Below are positions 11,049 through 22,389 of a stretch of 64,000 nucleotides of DNA, one piece after another; the stretch's first letter is position 1, and each line of letters starts with the position of its first letter. A program made the position numbers and the translations under genes. Under the pieces are notes generated by a model. It worked only from the letters and a program-made list of their open reading frames with translations, had not been told where the DNA came from and did no database searches. Origin of the DNA: Voacanga thouarsii. Lineage: Eukaryota; Streptophyta; Magnoliopsida; Gentianales; Apocynaceae. The stretch spans positions 1,302,001 through 1,366,000 of the forward strand of contig JANUWF010002145.1 of assembly GCA_026120185.1 (NCBI GenBank), written 5' to 3'.

Positions 11049-13107
11049 ATTAAAATGATGCCAAAAATACTCTTTAGTTCTTCCTTTCTGTGCTAATATA
11101 GTTTTCAGAAGATCATTTGTCTTTTGTTGCTCTTCTTGCAAAAGTTTGATCTCTTCCTTCATTTCAGCAACTTGTTACTCTACTTCTTCTCTCTTGTGCT
11201 TATTCTCTTCTATCTCTAAAATATGTTGGTCCTCATAGAATAATCTTAGCAGCTTCTTACTTGCTTCTCTACTATGTATGTACCCTGGTAAGTGGCCAAT
11301 AGTTTCCTCGCAAATTTCAGCCGAACTTATTCAAGTTGTGAGGTACTCTTTTTCTTTTCTCCTAAACAATAAGATTACCGAATTATCAAATAAAGTTATA
11401 GATCCTAAACAGTGATATTATTAGACATTCTTCATATCTCTTGCTTTCTTATTCACAAAGGCTTTCTTTTTCTTGGAGAACTGAGTGAGCTCATAAATCT
11501 CAATATCATCAAGATCCTTTCCCTCCTTCCTTTGCTAAAAAATCAGAAGACAAATAATTATTTTTCTCTTCTTTGGACAGTGATTTATGGTATATAAATA
11601 CTGAATAAAGTTAGTTTTTACCTTTTCATCGTGCAAACGTGCAATAGACCTTGTCCCAATTGTATGTGGTACGGCTAACTTCTACAACCTTCTTCTTCCT
11701 TGGAATCTACTATCAAACTCCAAATAAACCCTGCCAAGTCTCCAAGAAAATTCTCACATCAAAAAGGGAATGCAAGAAATGTAGGAGCGAGCATAGCTTT
11801 TAAGTTTAAGGGTAATCAACTTATTTGGAGTATCAAGATGGCAAAAAAAAAAAAAAAATCGACAGAGTTTCCCCTGTATACTGGACGTTTCTAGGCACAA
11901 AGCCACCACAAAATCAACAACATTTGAAAAAAAAAAAAAAACATTAACTATCACAACAATAAAAGGGTAATCACCCATTACCCATGGGGAATGATCATCC
12001 ATCACTCACGAGAAATAATAACCCATCACTCACGGGGATCCATTCTTATAAGTTAAAAAAAGAGAAAAAAAAAGAAAAATACTGAGAACTAATGTAAGGG
12101 TAATCATACATGCTTCACTTAGCATGTGCTGCAAAGTGGAGAAAAATACTGAGAAAAATTGGAGAAAAATTGACCCATGCTTCATTTAGCATCTAGAATT
12201 CTCAAAAATAATATAACTAACCATATATACTTTAAATTCAACTTCTACTGCTAAGCAGAAGTCATTTAAGAATTTTTTTTCCCCATTAAAGCAGGAAACA
12301 GGAAAAAGCAACTTCAAGCTCAAAATTTCAAAATGAAAGAATCCAATAATCATAACTATAAAACTCAAATTAGCTAAAAAACAAAGTAAAGCCTAATATG
12401 AAGGTGTATATTTAACAAATGAAAGCATTTCTAGGGGATAAAAATGAAAGCAGAAATACTGGGAAAGGCCAATTGAATTGTGAATCTGGACATAGAGAAG
12501 CCAAATTCAAATTAGTATTAAAAAAAATTATTTTCATTACATGCAACTTTGCAACACAAATGTAACTTACAAAAAGAATGACATAATGTCATTATTTTAA
12601 GCATTCATTATTTTGGACACAAATGTAACGTATTCTAACTCAGAGATAATGGACACAAATGTAACACAAATGTGTCAACATAAAAAATTCTTCTAAGCTT
12701 GGTAGTTACACATAATAGCAACGAAGCACAAAGATAATTAAGACATTTAAGTTAACAGTAATTCAAAAGAGAAAGATGAATGCTGCAGACCATCTTTTTC
12801 ACATCAGCTGATCAGCAGACAATACAATGGCTCAAAGTAGAAGGCCAGAAAATAAGAACATATGAATGAAAATTACAAGTTCATTTAAAAAAAAAAAGGA
12901 AAGAGAAATTGCAAATTATAAGTTTCATATATTCCGAAAGTAGCATATACACGAAAAACTCCAGTGATGGCTCAACCTAGCAACCCAATTTCATCTCAAA
13001 ATACAAAAGCTCACCTTTTTGTCCAAAGGCATAACCAAATTACTGGGCAGCTTGGCTGGTTCAACATTTTCCAAACTATCACTAGAATCACTTCTCTTGT
13101 TGCGCAC
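11049..13107 (-). pseudogene. CACTA-encoded Ptta/En-Spm-like protein gene, multi-exon, broken
   Basis: Minus-strand exons are inferred from reading frame plus splice signals. 13107-13015 is 31 codons, acceptor CTTTAG, donor GTGAGC, containing NKRSDSSDSLENVEP. 11674-11622 has VPHTIGTRSIARLHDEK, donor GTAAAA. 11534-11427 has GKDLDDIEIYELTQFSKKKKAFVNKKA. 11361-11049 has ICEETIGHLPG, then a charged coiled coil (EIEENKHKREEVE, one in-frame stop, EMKEEIKLLQEEQQKTNDLL), donor GTAAGT. The order HT.G..S.AR, then a (D/E)..E.Y.LTQ..KKK block, then a C-terminal coiled coil matches plant En/Spm TnpA-like (Ptta) proteins, which bind subterminal repeats. The premature stop and a frame break at the start of the last exon make it a pseudogene. 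Exon joins are inferred, and further exons may exist. Confidence 0.6.
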
Positions 13108-13139
13108 CTAAAGCAAGACAGCTGTTCTTAGAACAGGCA

Positions 13140-13560
13140 GAAGCAAAAAATAGTGTCAGAGAGAAGGAGAACGGAGGCGGGAGGGGGGAATCGCGGGAAG
13201 CTCGGGGTCGCTGCGGGAAGCTCGGGGTCACGGGCTGGGAGAGCTCGGGATGAGCTGGGGGCTACAGGGTGGGGGCCGCGCGTTGAGTGCACCGAGTGAC
13301 GAGATCTAGAGGAGGAGGAGGCGGAGACAGGCGGGGGGCTCGCGGGGAGAGTGAGCAAGGGACGCTGCGGGGGGAGCGGGGGGTTGCTGGGGGGGGGAGA
13401 AGGGGCTGCGGGGGAGGAGGAGAGTGGGCAAGGTACAGCGGGAGGAGCGGAGGGCTGCCGGGGGGCGAGAAAGACGCAGGGGCTGGGGTACGTAGAGGGG
13501 GTCAGAAGGGCGGAGGGGGGGGGGTAGGAGGAAGAGTAGGAAGAAGAAGAAATTGGGTAG
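13140..13560 (-). other. GC-rich block at the 5' side of the CACTA gene
   Basis: A strongly G-rich (plus strand) stretch of about 420 bp sits within AT-rich DNA. On the minus strand it lies immediately upstream of the first recognised exon, so it may be the promoter-proximal leader or a first exon. It contains direct repeats such as GACCCCGAGCTTCCCGC (minus strand, about 13190-13230). Long proline/serine-rich or glycine-rich ORFs on either strand follow from composition and are not accepted as genes. Confidence 0.6.
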
Positions 13561-14567
13561 TCTAAGAAGAAGAAGAAATTTTCGAAGTGTTTGAAAAAAA
13601 ATGATTTTTTTTTTTTGGCAGATTATTTCAGAAAAAAAAGGAACAAAAAAATGAAAAAATGTCGTGGCAATTCTGTGATAATCTGCCATGAATTTGTCAG
13701 GGATTAGTAGCAATTTTTGTGATTTCGTGACAAATTCGTGGCAAATAGTCACAAATTGGCTACGGAACACACAAAAAAATTTGTATATTTATATTTAATA
13801 TAAAACTATATTAATCAATATAAAAAATATATTGTACATTTATATAATTTTAAAATTTTATATAATATCAATTATACTATCTTTTTTATTAAATGATTTA
13901 TACATACATACATACATATATATACATATATATATATATATATGCATAAATTCATACACAATATAACCCACACACACATATACAATCATAATCATAAATA
14001 TATGCATAAATTCATACACAATATAACCCACACGCATATATAAAATCATAATCATAAATATACGCACATATAAAATCGAAATAAAATAAAATCATATCAT
14101 TTCTTTAAAATTTATAATTCTAATACAAACGTATATTTCAATAATAAAAAATAATACATCTTATTTTCAATTTCATTTCAAGAATGAACGCATTAGAAAA
14201 TAAATAAATCAAGATACTTACAAAATATTTCGTCATTGTTATTTAAAAGGTATGGAACAAAAATTAATACAAACCAATATAACTAATATATATATATATA
14301 TATTTATATAGACACACAAACACCCACCATACATATTGAAGTACATATACACACAAACAAATATAAACACACACATTAGAAAATAAATAAATCAAGATAC
14401 TTACAAAATATTTCGTTGTTGTTATTTAAAAGGTATGGAACAAAAATTAATATAAACCAAAATAACTAATAAATTATAAAAAAATGGAAAAAAATTTCCG
14501 TGGCAAAAAAATGTTCAAAATTGTAGACAAAAAATTATTTTGAAGAACTATTTATCAGTGAGAGTAC
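13561..14567. other. AT-rich CACTA interior with short duplicated segments
   Basis: No gene seen. 13640-13770 carries several GTGGCAAATT / GTGACAAATT-like motifs distinct from the TTGTCACTAAA set. Then come TA/TACA simple sequence (about 13895-13945), a 35-bp duplication (about 13940-13975 and 13999-14034, TGCATAAATTCATACACA core), and a roughly 90-bp direct duplication (about 14189-14285 and 14366-14465, core ATAAATCAAGATACTTACAA). Confidence 0.7.
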
Positions 14568-17205
14568 ACAAAATATATCCGATTAACTTCAAACTTGGTC
14601 ATAACACTTTTTGTAGTAAGATAAATAAATCTAACGGTCGGATCATTAATTGAAAGTGCCTATCTTTGTAAATGCCTTAGGTTTTCGGTATTTTGATGAT
14701 ATTTGTTGGATTGCATGCCAAAATATATCCGATTATCTTTAAATTTGGACATAACACTTTTATTAGCAATTTAAACAAATCTAACGGTCGGATCATTAAT
14801 TGAAAGTTCCTATCTTTGTAAATGCCTTAGGTTTTTGGTATTTTTGTAGATATTTGTTGGACTGCATGCCAAAATATATCCGATTATCTTTAAATTTGGA
14901 CATAACACTTTTATTAGCAATTTAAACAAATCTAACGGTCGGATCATTAATTAAAAGTTCCTATCTTTGTAAATACCTTAGGTTTTCGGTCTTTTTGTAA
15001 ACATTTGTTGGATTGTATGACAAAATATATTCGATTATCTTCAAATTTGGTCATAACACTTTTATTAGCAATTTAAACAAATCTAACGGTCGGATCATTA
15101 ATTCAAAGTTCCTATCTTTGTAAATGCCTTAGGTTTTCGGTCTTTTTGTAGACATTTGTTGGATTGCATGCCAAAATATATCCGATTATCTTCAAATTTG
15201 GTCATAACACTTTTCTTAGAAATTTAAACAAATCTAACGGTCGTATCATTAATTGAAAGTTCCTATCTTTGTAAATACCTTAGGTTTTCGGTATTTTTGT
15301 AGACATTTGTTGGAATGCATGCCAAAATATATCCGATTATATTCAAACTTGGTCATAACACTTTTATTAGAAATTTAAACAAATCTAACAGTCGAATCAT
15401 TAATTGAAAGTGCCTATCTTTGTAAATACCTTAGGTTTTCGGTATTTTGTTGATATTTGTTGGATTGCATGTCAAAATATATCCGATTATCTTTAAATTT
15501 GGTCATAACACTTTTATTAGCAATTTAAACAAATCTAACGGTCGGATCATTAATTGAAAGTTCCTATCTTTGTAAATGCCGTAGGTTTTCGGTATTTTTG
15601 TAGATATTTGTTGGATTGCATGCCAAAATATATCCTATTATCTTCAAACTTGGTCATAACACTTTTATTAGCAATTTAAACAAATCTAACGGTCGGATCA
15701 TTAATTGAAAGTGCCTATCTTTTTAAATGCCTTAGGTTTTCGAACTTTTTGTAGACATTTGTTGGATTGAATGCCAAAATATATCCAATTAACTTCAAAC
15801 TTGCTCATAACACTTTTTGTAGTAATTTAAACAAACCCTAATGGCCGGATCATTAATTGAAAGTGCCTATCTTTGTAAATGCCTTAGGTTTTCAATCTTT
15901 TTGTAAACATTTGTTGGATTGCATGCCAAAATATATCCGATTATCTTCAAATTTGGTCATAACACTTTTCTTAGGTATTTAAACAAATCTAACGATCGTA
16001 TCATTAATTGAAAGTGCCTATCTTTGTAAATGCCTTAGGATTTCGGTATTTTTGTTGATATTTGTTGGATTGCATGTCAAAATATATCCAATTATCTTCA
16101 AATTTGGTCATAACACTTTTATTAGAAATTTAAACAAATCTAGCGGTCGGATCATTAATTGAACGTGCCTATCTTTGTAAATGCCTTAGATTTTCGGTAT
16201 TTTTGTTGATATTTGTTGGATTGCATCTCAAAATATATCCGATTATCTTCAAATTTGGTCATAATACTTTTATTAGAAATTTAAACAAATCTAGCGGTCG
16301 GATCATTAATTGAACGTGCCTATCTTTGTAAATGCCTTAGATTTTCAGTATTTTTGTTGATATTTGTTGGATTGCATGTCAAAATATATCCGATTATCTT
16401 CAAATTTGGTCATAATACTTTTATTAGAAATTTAAACAAATCTAGCGGTCGGATCATTAATTGAACGTGCCTATCTTTGTAAATGCCTTAGATATATCCG
16501 ATTATCTTCAAATTTGGTCATAACACTTTTATTAGAAATTTAAACAAATTTAGCGGTCGGATCATTAATTGAACGTGCCTATCTTTGTAAATGCCTTAAA
16601 TTTTCGGTATTTTTGTAGATATGTTGTAGGACTACGTGTAAAAATATACCCGATTATCTTTAAATTTTGTCATAGCACTTTTAATATTAATTTAAACAAA
16701 TCTAACGGTCAAATCATTAATTGAAAGTGCCTATCTTTGTAATGTCTTAGGTTTTCGGTCTTTTTGTAGATATTTGTTGGATTGCGTGTCAAAATATATC
16801 CGATTATCTTCAAATTTGGTCATAATACTTTTCTTAGCAATTTAAACAAATCTAACGGTTGGATCATTAATTTAAACTGCATGTCTTTGTAAATGCCTTA
16901 GTTTTTTTAGATTTCTGTAGATATTTAACTGGATTGCGTGTCAAAATATATCTGATTACCTTTAAATTTGTTTATAACATTTTTTTTTAACAATTTCAAC
17001 AAATCTAACGGTTGGATCTTTAATTTGCAGTGCCTATATTTGTAAATACCTTTAGTTTTCAGTATTTTTGTAGATATTTTGAAGGATTACATGCAAAAGT
17101 ACATCCGATTATCTTTAAATTTGATCATAACACTTTTTCTTACAATTTATACAAATCTAACGGTTAGATTATTAATTTAAAGTGCCTATCTTTATAAATA
17201 TCTTT
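14568..17205 (+). repeat. Tandem array, about 18 units of 151 bp
   Basis: The marker CTAACGGTCGGATCATTAAT recurs at 14631, 14781, 14932, 15083 and 15234, giving a period of 150-152 bp, and continues with substitutions to about 17158. Each unit also has ATATATCCGATTATCTTC, TTGGTCATAACACTTTT, GCCTATCTTTGTAAATGCCT and GATATTTGTTGGATTGCATG. One unit near 16441-16551 is shortened to about 110 bp. Units toward the right edge are most diverged, while central units (about 16130-16450) are nearly identical, as expected from local unequal exchange. The array has no coding potential. Confidence 0.95.
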
Positions 17206-17210
17206 ATAAA

Positions 17211-17827
17211 AATTGGTGTTGTCACTAATGAGATTTCCCGCTTTCAAATGAGATTGGCGGGAAAGCCTTTAGTGACAAAGTTTTCCATTCACACTAAAAG
17301 TTATTATTTAGTAACAATCATTTTTGTTGTCACTAAAGGCTTGTCTTAGCAACATAAAATGTTGTCTCCAATTCATGTTATTTAGTGACACGCATTTTGT
17401 TGTCACTAATATTTTTTGTCACTAATGCCCATTTCTCCAACGCTTTTCGTCACTAAATGCACATAAATAGTGACAAGAAAAATGTTGTCACTATAAGTAT
17501 ACTATTTAGTGAGAAGATAATTTTTTGTCGCTATAAGATTTAGTGACAACAGTTTCGTTTTAGTGACAACAATTTTTTAGTTGTCACTAAATAGATTTTT
17601 TGTTTTCAAATGGGATTAGCGAAAAAGCCTTTAGTGACAAATTTTAGTGACTACATTTTCTACTGTCACTAAACGTTATCATTTAGTGACAAGAGTTTAT
17701 ATTGTCACTAAAAGTTTGACCTTTACTGACAATTTAATGGTTTGTCACTAATTCTGTTATTTTAGTGACAAGCAGTTTGGTGTCACTAATATTTTTATTG
17801 TCACTAAAGTCTATTTCTCTTGTAGTG
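17211..17827 (-). repeat. CACTA right subterminal repeats and terminus
   Basis: Many TTGTCACTAA / TTAGTGACAA cores in both orientations run up to the terminal TCTTGTAGTG. They mirror the left end. A GATTxGCGGGAAAGCCTTTAG-type block occurs twice (about 17245-17275 and 17608-17635), an internal duplication. Confidence 0.9.
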
Positions 17828-18607
17828 GCATACCTAGTCTCTTTCCTACCAACTGGGAAATTAGTCTTCTGTAGTAATGAAAATTTTGAAGACTGTCTCC
17901 TTCTTGTTTGGGCAAACATTATAGCCTCCTAACCAACACACAAGGCCACTGATGGTTTCACCCAGTTACACATCTTTAGGTTCTCTGATCTTCAGGACAA
18001 AAGACCATAAAGACTTCTTTTTCTTCTTCTTCTTTTCTCCTTCTCTCGGCTTCTTGGACTTCTAGGCTAGCCGAGACATGTTTTACATTTTCTTCTCTTT
18101 TAAACAGCTAAGACAAATCCTCCATAGCAGCACCTTCAAAACTTCCTAAGTTCCAGGTGCAATTTACTCATTCAAAATCCTATAAATTTAAATACAAGTG
18201 AACAACAAATCCCTACAAATCCTCTATTCATCTAACCTTCAAGCAACCAATAATTTAGTTTTATTGTTCTTCTATAGTCCCTTCACTTATCTCAGATTCC
18301 TTAAGCAACATAATAACCAAAATAACTCTAAGAATCGAAGTTGGGAGATGGCCAAGCCTTAGACTGTATCATGCAAGCCTTGTGCCACCTCTCCCTCCCA
18401 ATTCCTTATTTTTCCTTCTTCAATTCTTGGACCACCTCTAGGATCATTGCACCTCATTCCTCTCATATTTTCTCCTTTTTTCTTCTTCAAAATTTGGACC
18501 ACCATACTATCCAAAACACTATTTGAATGTCATTCTTTGGTTTTAAACAACAAAATCAGTCAAACAATCTTCTATTCAAAGATAAAAAACATTAGAAGGT
18601 ATACACG

Positions 18608-18661
<54 letters not shown>

Positions 18662-19125
18662 TCTCCGTCTCTCACTTTTCTCCTCTTCCCCCCCCCCTTT
18701 TTATCTTTACCACTTCTACGGACCGTAACTAATAATCTTCACATTTCATTTCTTTCTCTTTTCCTTGCTCGAATGACTTTCAACAAAGGAAACTATGGCT
18801 TTACACCATTTGAAACAACATCCGAGATCTCTTATAGCAATCCGGTTCATAGAACAAGTAAACCTTGTGTAACTCTTTTCCTTCAGTATTGTTTTTATGG
18901 ACTTCAGCACGTATGCTTGTAGTGGATGAGAGTTGGAATGGGATAATTAGTAGTGTAGCTAGGATGTAATCATGCTGATGATAGTTCTATTATGTAGTAC
19001 CATGTATCTATCAATTACCATGTGTTGATACTATTTTTATAAAATGTTTATTTTGTATGCATTTACTATTGTGTTGCTACTAATTATAGCTTATTAAAGT
19101 CTAATACTGTAAACTATGTATATCG
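17828..19125. other. Unassigned flank of the CACTA element
   Basis: No gene found. The stretch has pyrimidine-rich tracts, a TATA-like CCTATAAATTTAAATAC (about 18179-18195) and a (CT)n run, resembling the leader part of an LTR. It may be the other half of the LTR fragment at 7859-8275 split by the CACTA insertion, but this is inference only. Confidence 0.35.
18610..18660 (+). repeat. (CT)n microsatellite
   Basis: About 25 uninterrupted CT dinucleotides, followed by a C-rich tract. Confidence 0.95.
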
Positions 19126-19285
19126 TGTTGGAATATATGCCTACAAAGACTGTATTTCAGATGTAATTTTGATTAAATTAATAAAAGATTTATTCTCATA
19201 AATTGTTTATGTTTTCGCATTTTAATTTATGCACAATAACGATAGAAAATACCCATTTTGTTTAAGTAAGTGGTCCATGTGTTAG
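19126..19285 (+). repeat. Copia LTR start fragment
   Basis: TGTTGGAATATATGCCTAC is a typical copia LTR start and resembles the minus-strand LTR start at 7057. Only about 160 bp remain before another copia LTR begins at 19286. Confidence 0.5.
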
Positions 19286-20965
19286 TGTTATGCCCTAGAG
19301 GCAATTACACGTATATTGTATATTGCACATTTATTTAATAAGACAAGGCATTTTTTATCTTTTGATTTGTTTTATTTATACTATTGTGTGAATATAACTA
19401 TTAGATAAAGTTCCAAGTGCAAAGTGTTAACAAAATCATAATAAAGATCATGATTTGAGATTCCTACTACACTGGATAGTGTTCGTACTTAAATTATCCC
19501 TAGTTATAGTATTAATGATATAGGATATCATTAATGCATCAAGACTAGCACATGTTATACTTTCTGATTTAATCAGGCGATAGTTCTCACATTCGTGAGT
19601 ATTGTGATACTCAAAGTTAACACATGGATGCTTGTTACTAAAACAAGTACATTGGATGACCTAGTTATGAGATAATCGCATGGATAACTATTTAGTGCTA
19701 GTGATATAATCTCATCATAGCAAATGTGTAAGTATCTTTAGACTTGAGATCTCCAAGGTACTTTGTTTACTAAGCATTGTATTTTGATTCTAATCTCTGG
19801 AGTCCTGACAAAACTGCCTCTAAGATGGATGTTGGATACAACGTGAAGTGTAAAAAGTACTCCTAATAGTAGGGGTGAATATCTCACGGCCACTTGTAGG
19901 ATTCACTAATCGAGAAGTCCTTAGCCAAGGCAACTGTGTATTAACAATAGTTCTAATTGATACACATGATGAGTAATGGATTCTGAGAACAAGTACTAAA
20001 ATATTTAGGTCAGAATTAATTAATATTTTGAAAGGAGTTGGCACTAATTCCATACTTTAAACCGAATGAGATATTGTATGGTAAAAGGAGTATATTGCAC
20101 TGTTGTTTGCTATTGAAATTTTCATGTCAGGTCACCTGACTTTCTAGACTTTTGGGTGGTCATGATGTGTTATTAGCTACCGCTCATGATCTGTTGAATA
20201 TGGATTTATTAAATATAGAATTAATGAATCAATCCTAATTAGAATTAATAAGTTAATTCTAATTATCAAGGATTATTAATACTAAAGATATTTGGATTAA
20301 TTCATATTTTACTACCAATAGACTAGGAAACCTAATAGGTCACACACAATAAGGGTTTGAGTATTCAAAAAATTATTTGATAATATTATGAGGTTAATTG
20401 TGAGAACAAAATAATCTTATGCGTGAATTATAAGTTTGCTATAATTCACGGGCCTAATTGCGATTATACAAACTTTAGGGATTTAATTGTAGTTATTTGA
20501 TCTTGGAGGACTTAATTGCAATTGATTAAAATCCTAAAACCTATAGGAAATAGGAAATCATTTCCTTAAGTATAATACACAAAACCCGTTTCTATGATGG
20601 TATTCTTCCCTCTTCTCTAATCAAGAACCCTAGTCGCAATATTGTTCTATTGGCACAAAACTAAGTAATTTGTGAGTGCTCAAACCTTTGTATGGATTTC
20701 TATTAGAGACGATCCTATCGTTAGATTGTAGTGGCTTGAATGGAATAAAGGAACACCTTGTTCGTTGTTGCTAGGTTGTATCGAACAAGCAGTCCTGCTG
20801 GATTGCACTGATCCATTAAGAGAAATTTTGAAACCCAACGGAGAAAGGTAAACCACATGCCGGTTGCTTTTATACCCATTTTAATTCACAAGCATGTGAT
20901 CTTGAGGCTTAGATTTCAGTTTTTTCTGCTACTTTTACGTTATTGCATGACTGAATTCCCTAACT
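19286..20965 (+). repeat. Copia 5' LTR, about 1.68 kb
   Basis: It starts TGTTATGCCCTAGAGGCAAT, a characteristic copia LTR start, and ends in CCCTAACT just before a primer-binding site for initiator tRNA-Met. It contains typical non-coding LTR features, including a leader with CAAGAACCCTAG and a C-rich 5' leader. No ORF in it is credible. A 3' partner is not in the window. Confidence 0.75.
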
Positions 20966-20966
20966 G

Positions 20967-20978
20967 TGGTATCAGAGT
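20967..20978 (+). promoter_or_regulatory. Copia primer-binding site (initiator tRNA-Met)
   Basis: TGGTATCAGAGT lies immediately downstream of the LTR and matches the standard TGGTATCAGAGC complement of plant tRNA-iMet. Confidence 0.85.
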
Positions 20979-22389
20979 CTTCATGTTTGTGATTTTAATA
21001 GGTTCGTTATGCTATGAAATTGTTTCGAGCTTGCTTCTAGGTGTTGTTTACCGCTACAATATTTGTTTGGGCTTGTGAAATTGTTTCGTGTACTTGGGTT
21101 CTCGTTGTGTATTTGGAATGTACTGAATTTCTAAAAAACTTTGATTTTGTGGGGTTGTGTATTAAGGGATAGCATATTTGTAATAGTTAGAGTAGTATGA
21201 TGATCCTAGAAAATTTGTATTCTAAAAGGGTTTCATGTTAACTTTCTGCAAAGAAGAAAATGTTTTTGTGAATTTATTTTGTGAAGAAATTGTTCTTCGT
21301 TTAGTTTTGGTTCTATTTTCAGAGAACAGAATGTCTATTCAGTGGAGAACAAAACAAAAGCTGAAAGATTGTTTTTCTTTAGCATTTAACAGAGGAATTA
21401 TGGACAATACGGCTGGAAAAATTACAAAAAAAATTAAAGAAAAAATAAAGGTTTTCTGGTCTAAACCACGGCCGAATTCGGCTGAATTGGTCGCCGCTTA
21501 GACAATTTTGTGTCCAAAGCCGTAAGCAGCCTTGGTGAAGCCGCAGTTGGTTTTCACCAAGTTGCGGCTGCATTTCACCAAGCTAGCACTGGCTTGGCAA
21601 ACAACTTTTTTTTTAAAAAAAAATTATTTTTGTTTCAATTTTTCATTTTCACAGAAGGCCCACAATATTAATTTTTGAAATCACCCCAAGTTTTTTCGAA
21701 AAGTTAGCTTCAGGACTAACAAAATTAATTTTAAATTTTGATTTTTGAAATTAATATATTTTATAAAATATTGATTTTAGATTATATATTATTTTAATTC
21801 CTAAAATATGATATTAGCAATTAATATATTTTCTAAAATATTGATTTTAGAATTTATTTTATTCTATTTTTCCAAAATAGTGATTTTGTAATTATTTGCT
21901 ATGTTTAATCTTATTTTGAGTATAAAATTAGCATGGTAGTTTGGTTATGGACTATGGACCCAATTAAATTGTTCATGCATTTTATCATTTTGGTTTTGAA
22001 TTAAATAGGGCCTACGCATCCTGCCTTCTCTATTTTTCTTGTGTAATTTCTCTTCTCATCTAACTCCCCTCGAATATAACTTGATGTTTCTTTATTTGGA
22101 TTTTATGTAATTAGATTATATAGGTTAGATAGGATTAGAATTTATTACAAGTCAATGAGAAGGTGATCAATACCAAAAGGAGAATGATAAGACTTTTTTC
22201 CTAAATCATGCATGAACACTTAGGATTGACCAAAATAATTTTCTTTGTGACTCAAGAAAATTAATATAGTAAAGTACATAACCAAACCACATTATTAAAT
22301 TTGCAATGTATGAATATGATGATATTATGCATGCAATGTTTGAGATCACTAATAATCACAAATCCCTCAAATTAATATTGAACTTAATA
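20979..22389 (+). mobile_element. Copia internal leader, non-coding, cut by the G1 element
   Basis: 1.4 kb downstream of the primer-binding site has no gag-like ORF; the small ORFs are A/T-rich and unsupported. It holds a GC-rich hairpin near 21531-21582. The rest of the element, if present, lies beyond the G1 insertion that begins at 22390 and runs off the window. Confidence 0.55.

Larger units (their letters stand above)
8276..17827. mobile_element. CACTA (En/Spm-type) DNA transposon, about 9.55 kb
   Basis: The right end reads TCTTGTAGTG at 17818-17827, the inverted form of CACTACAAGA. The left end reads AACTACAGGAAG from 8276, CACTACAGGAAG with the first C changed to A. Both sides carry the 3-bp target duplication GCA (8273-8275 and 17828-17830), as expected for the superfamily. 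Subterminal regions are packed with TTGTCACTAAA and its complement. The interior holds a broken minus-strand gene, a GC-rich block and a long tandem array. No tnp2-type transposase could be recognised, so it is probably non-autonomous. Confidence 0.88.

Noticed and set aside
13287..13565. Glycine/arginine-rich ORF, and the proline/serine-rich ORFs on the other strand
   Set aside because: Produced by the G-rich block; base composition alone explains them.
18447..18728. Leu/Ser-rich ORF of 93 codons
   Set aside because: Translation of a (CT)n run and flanking pyrimidine-rich DNA.
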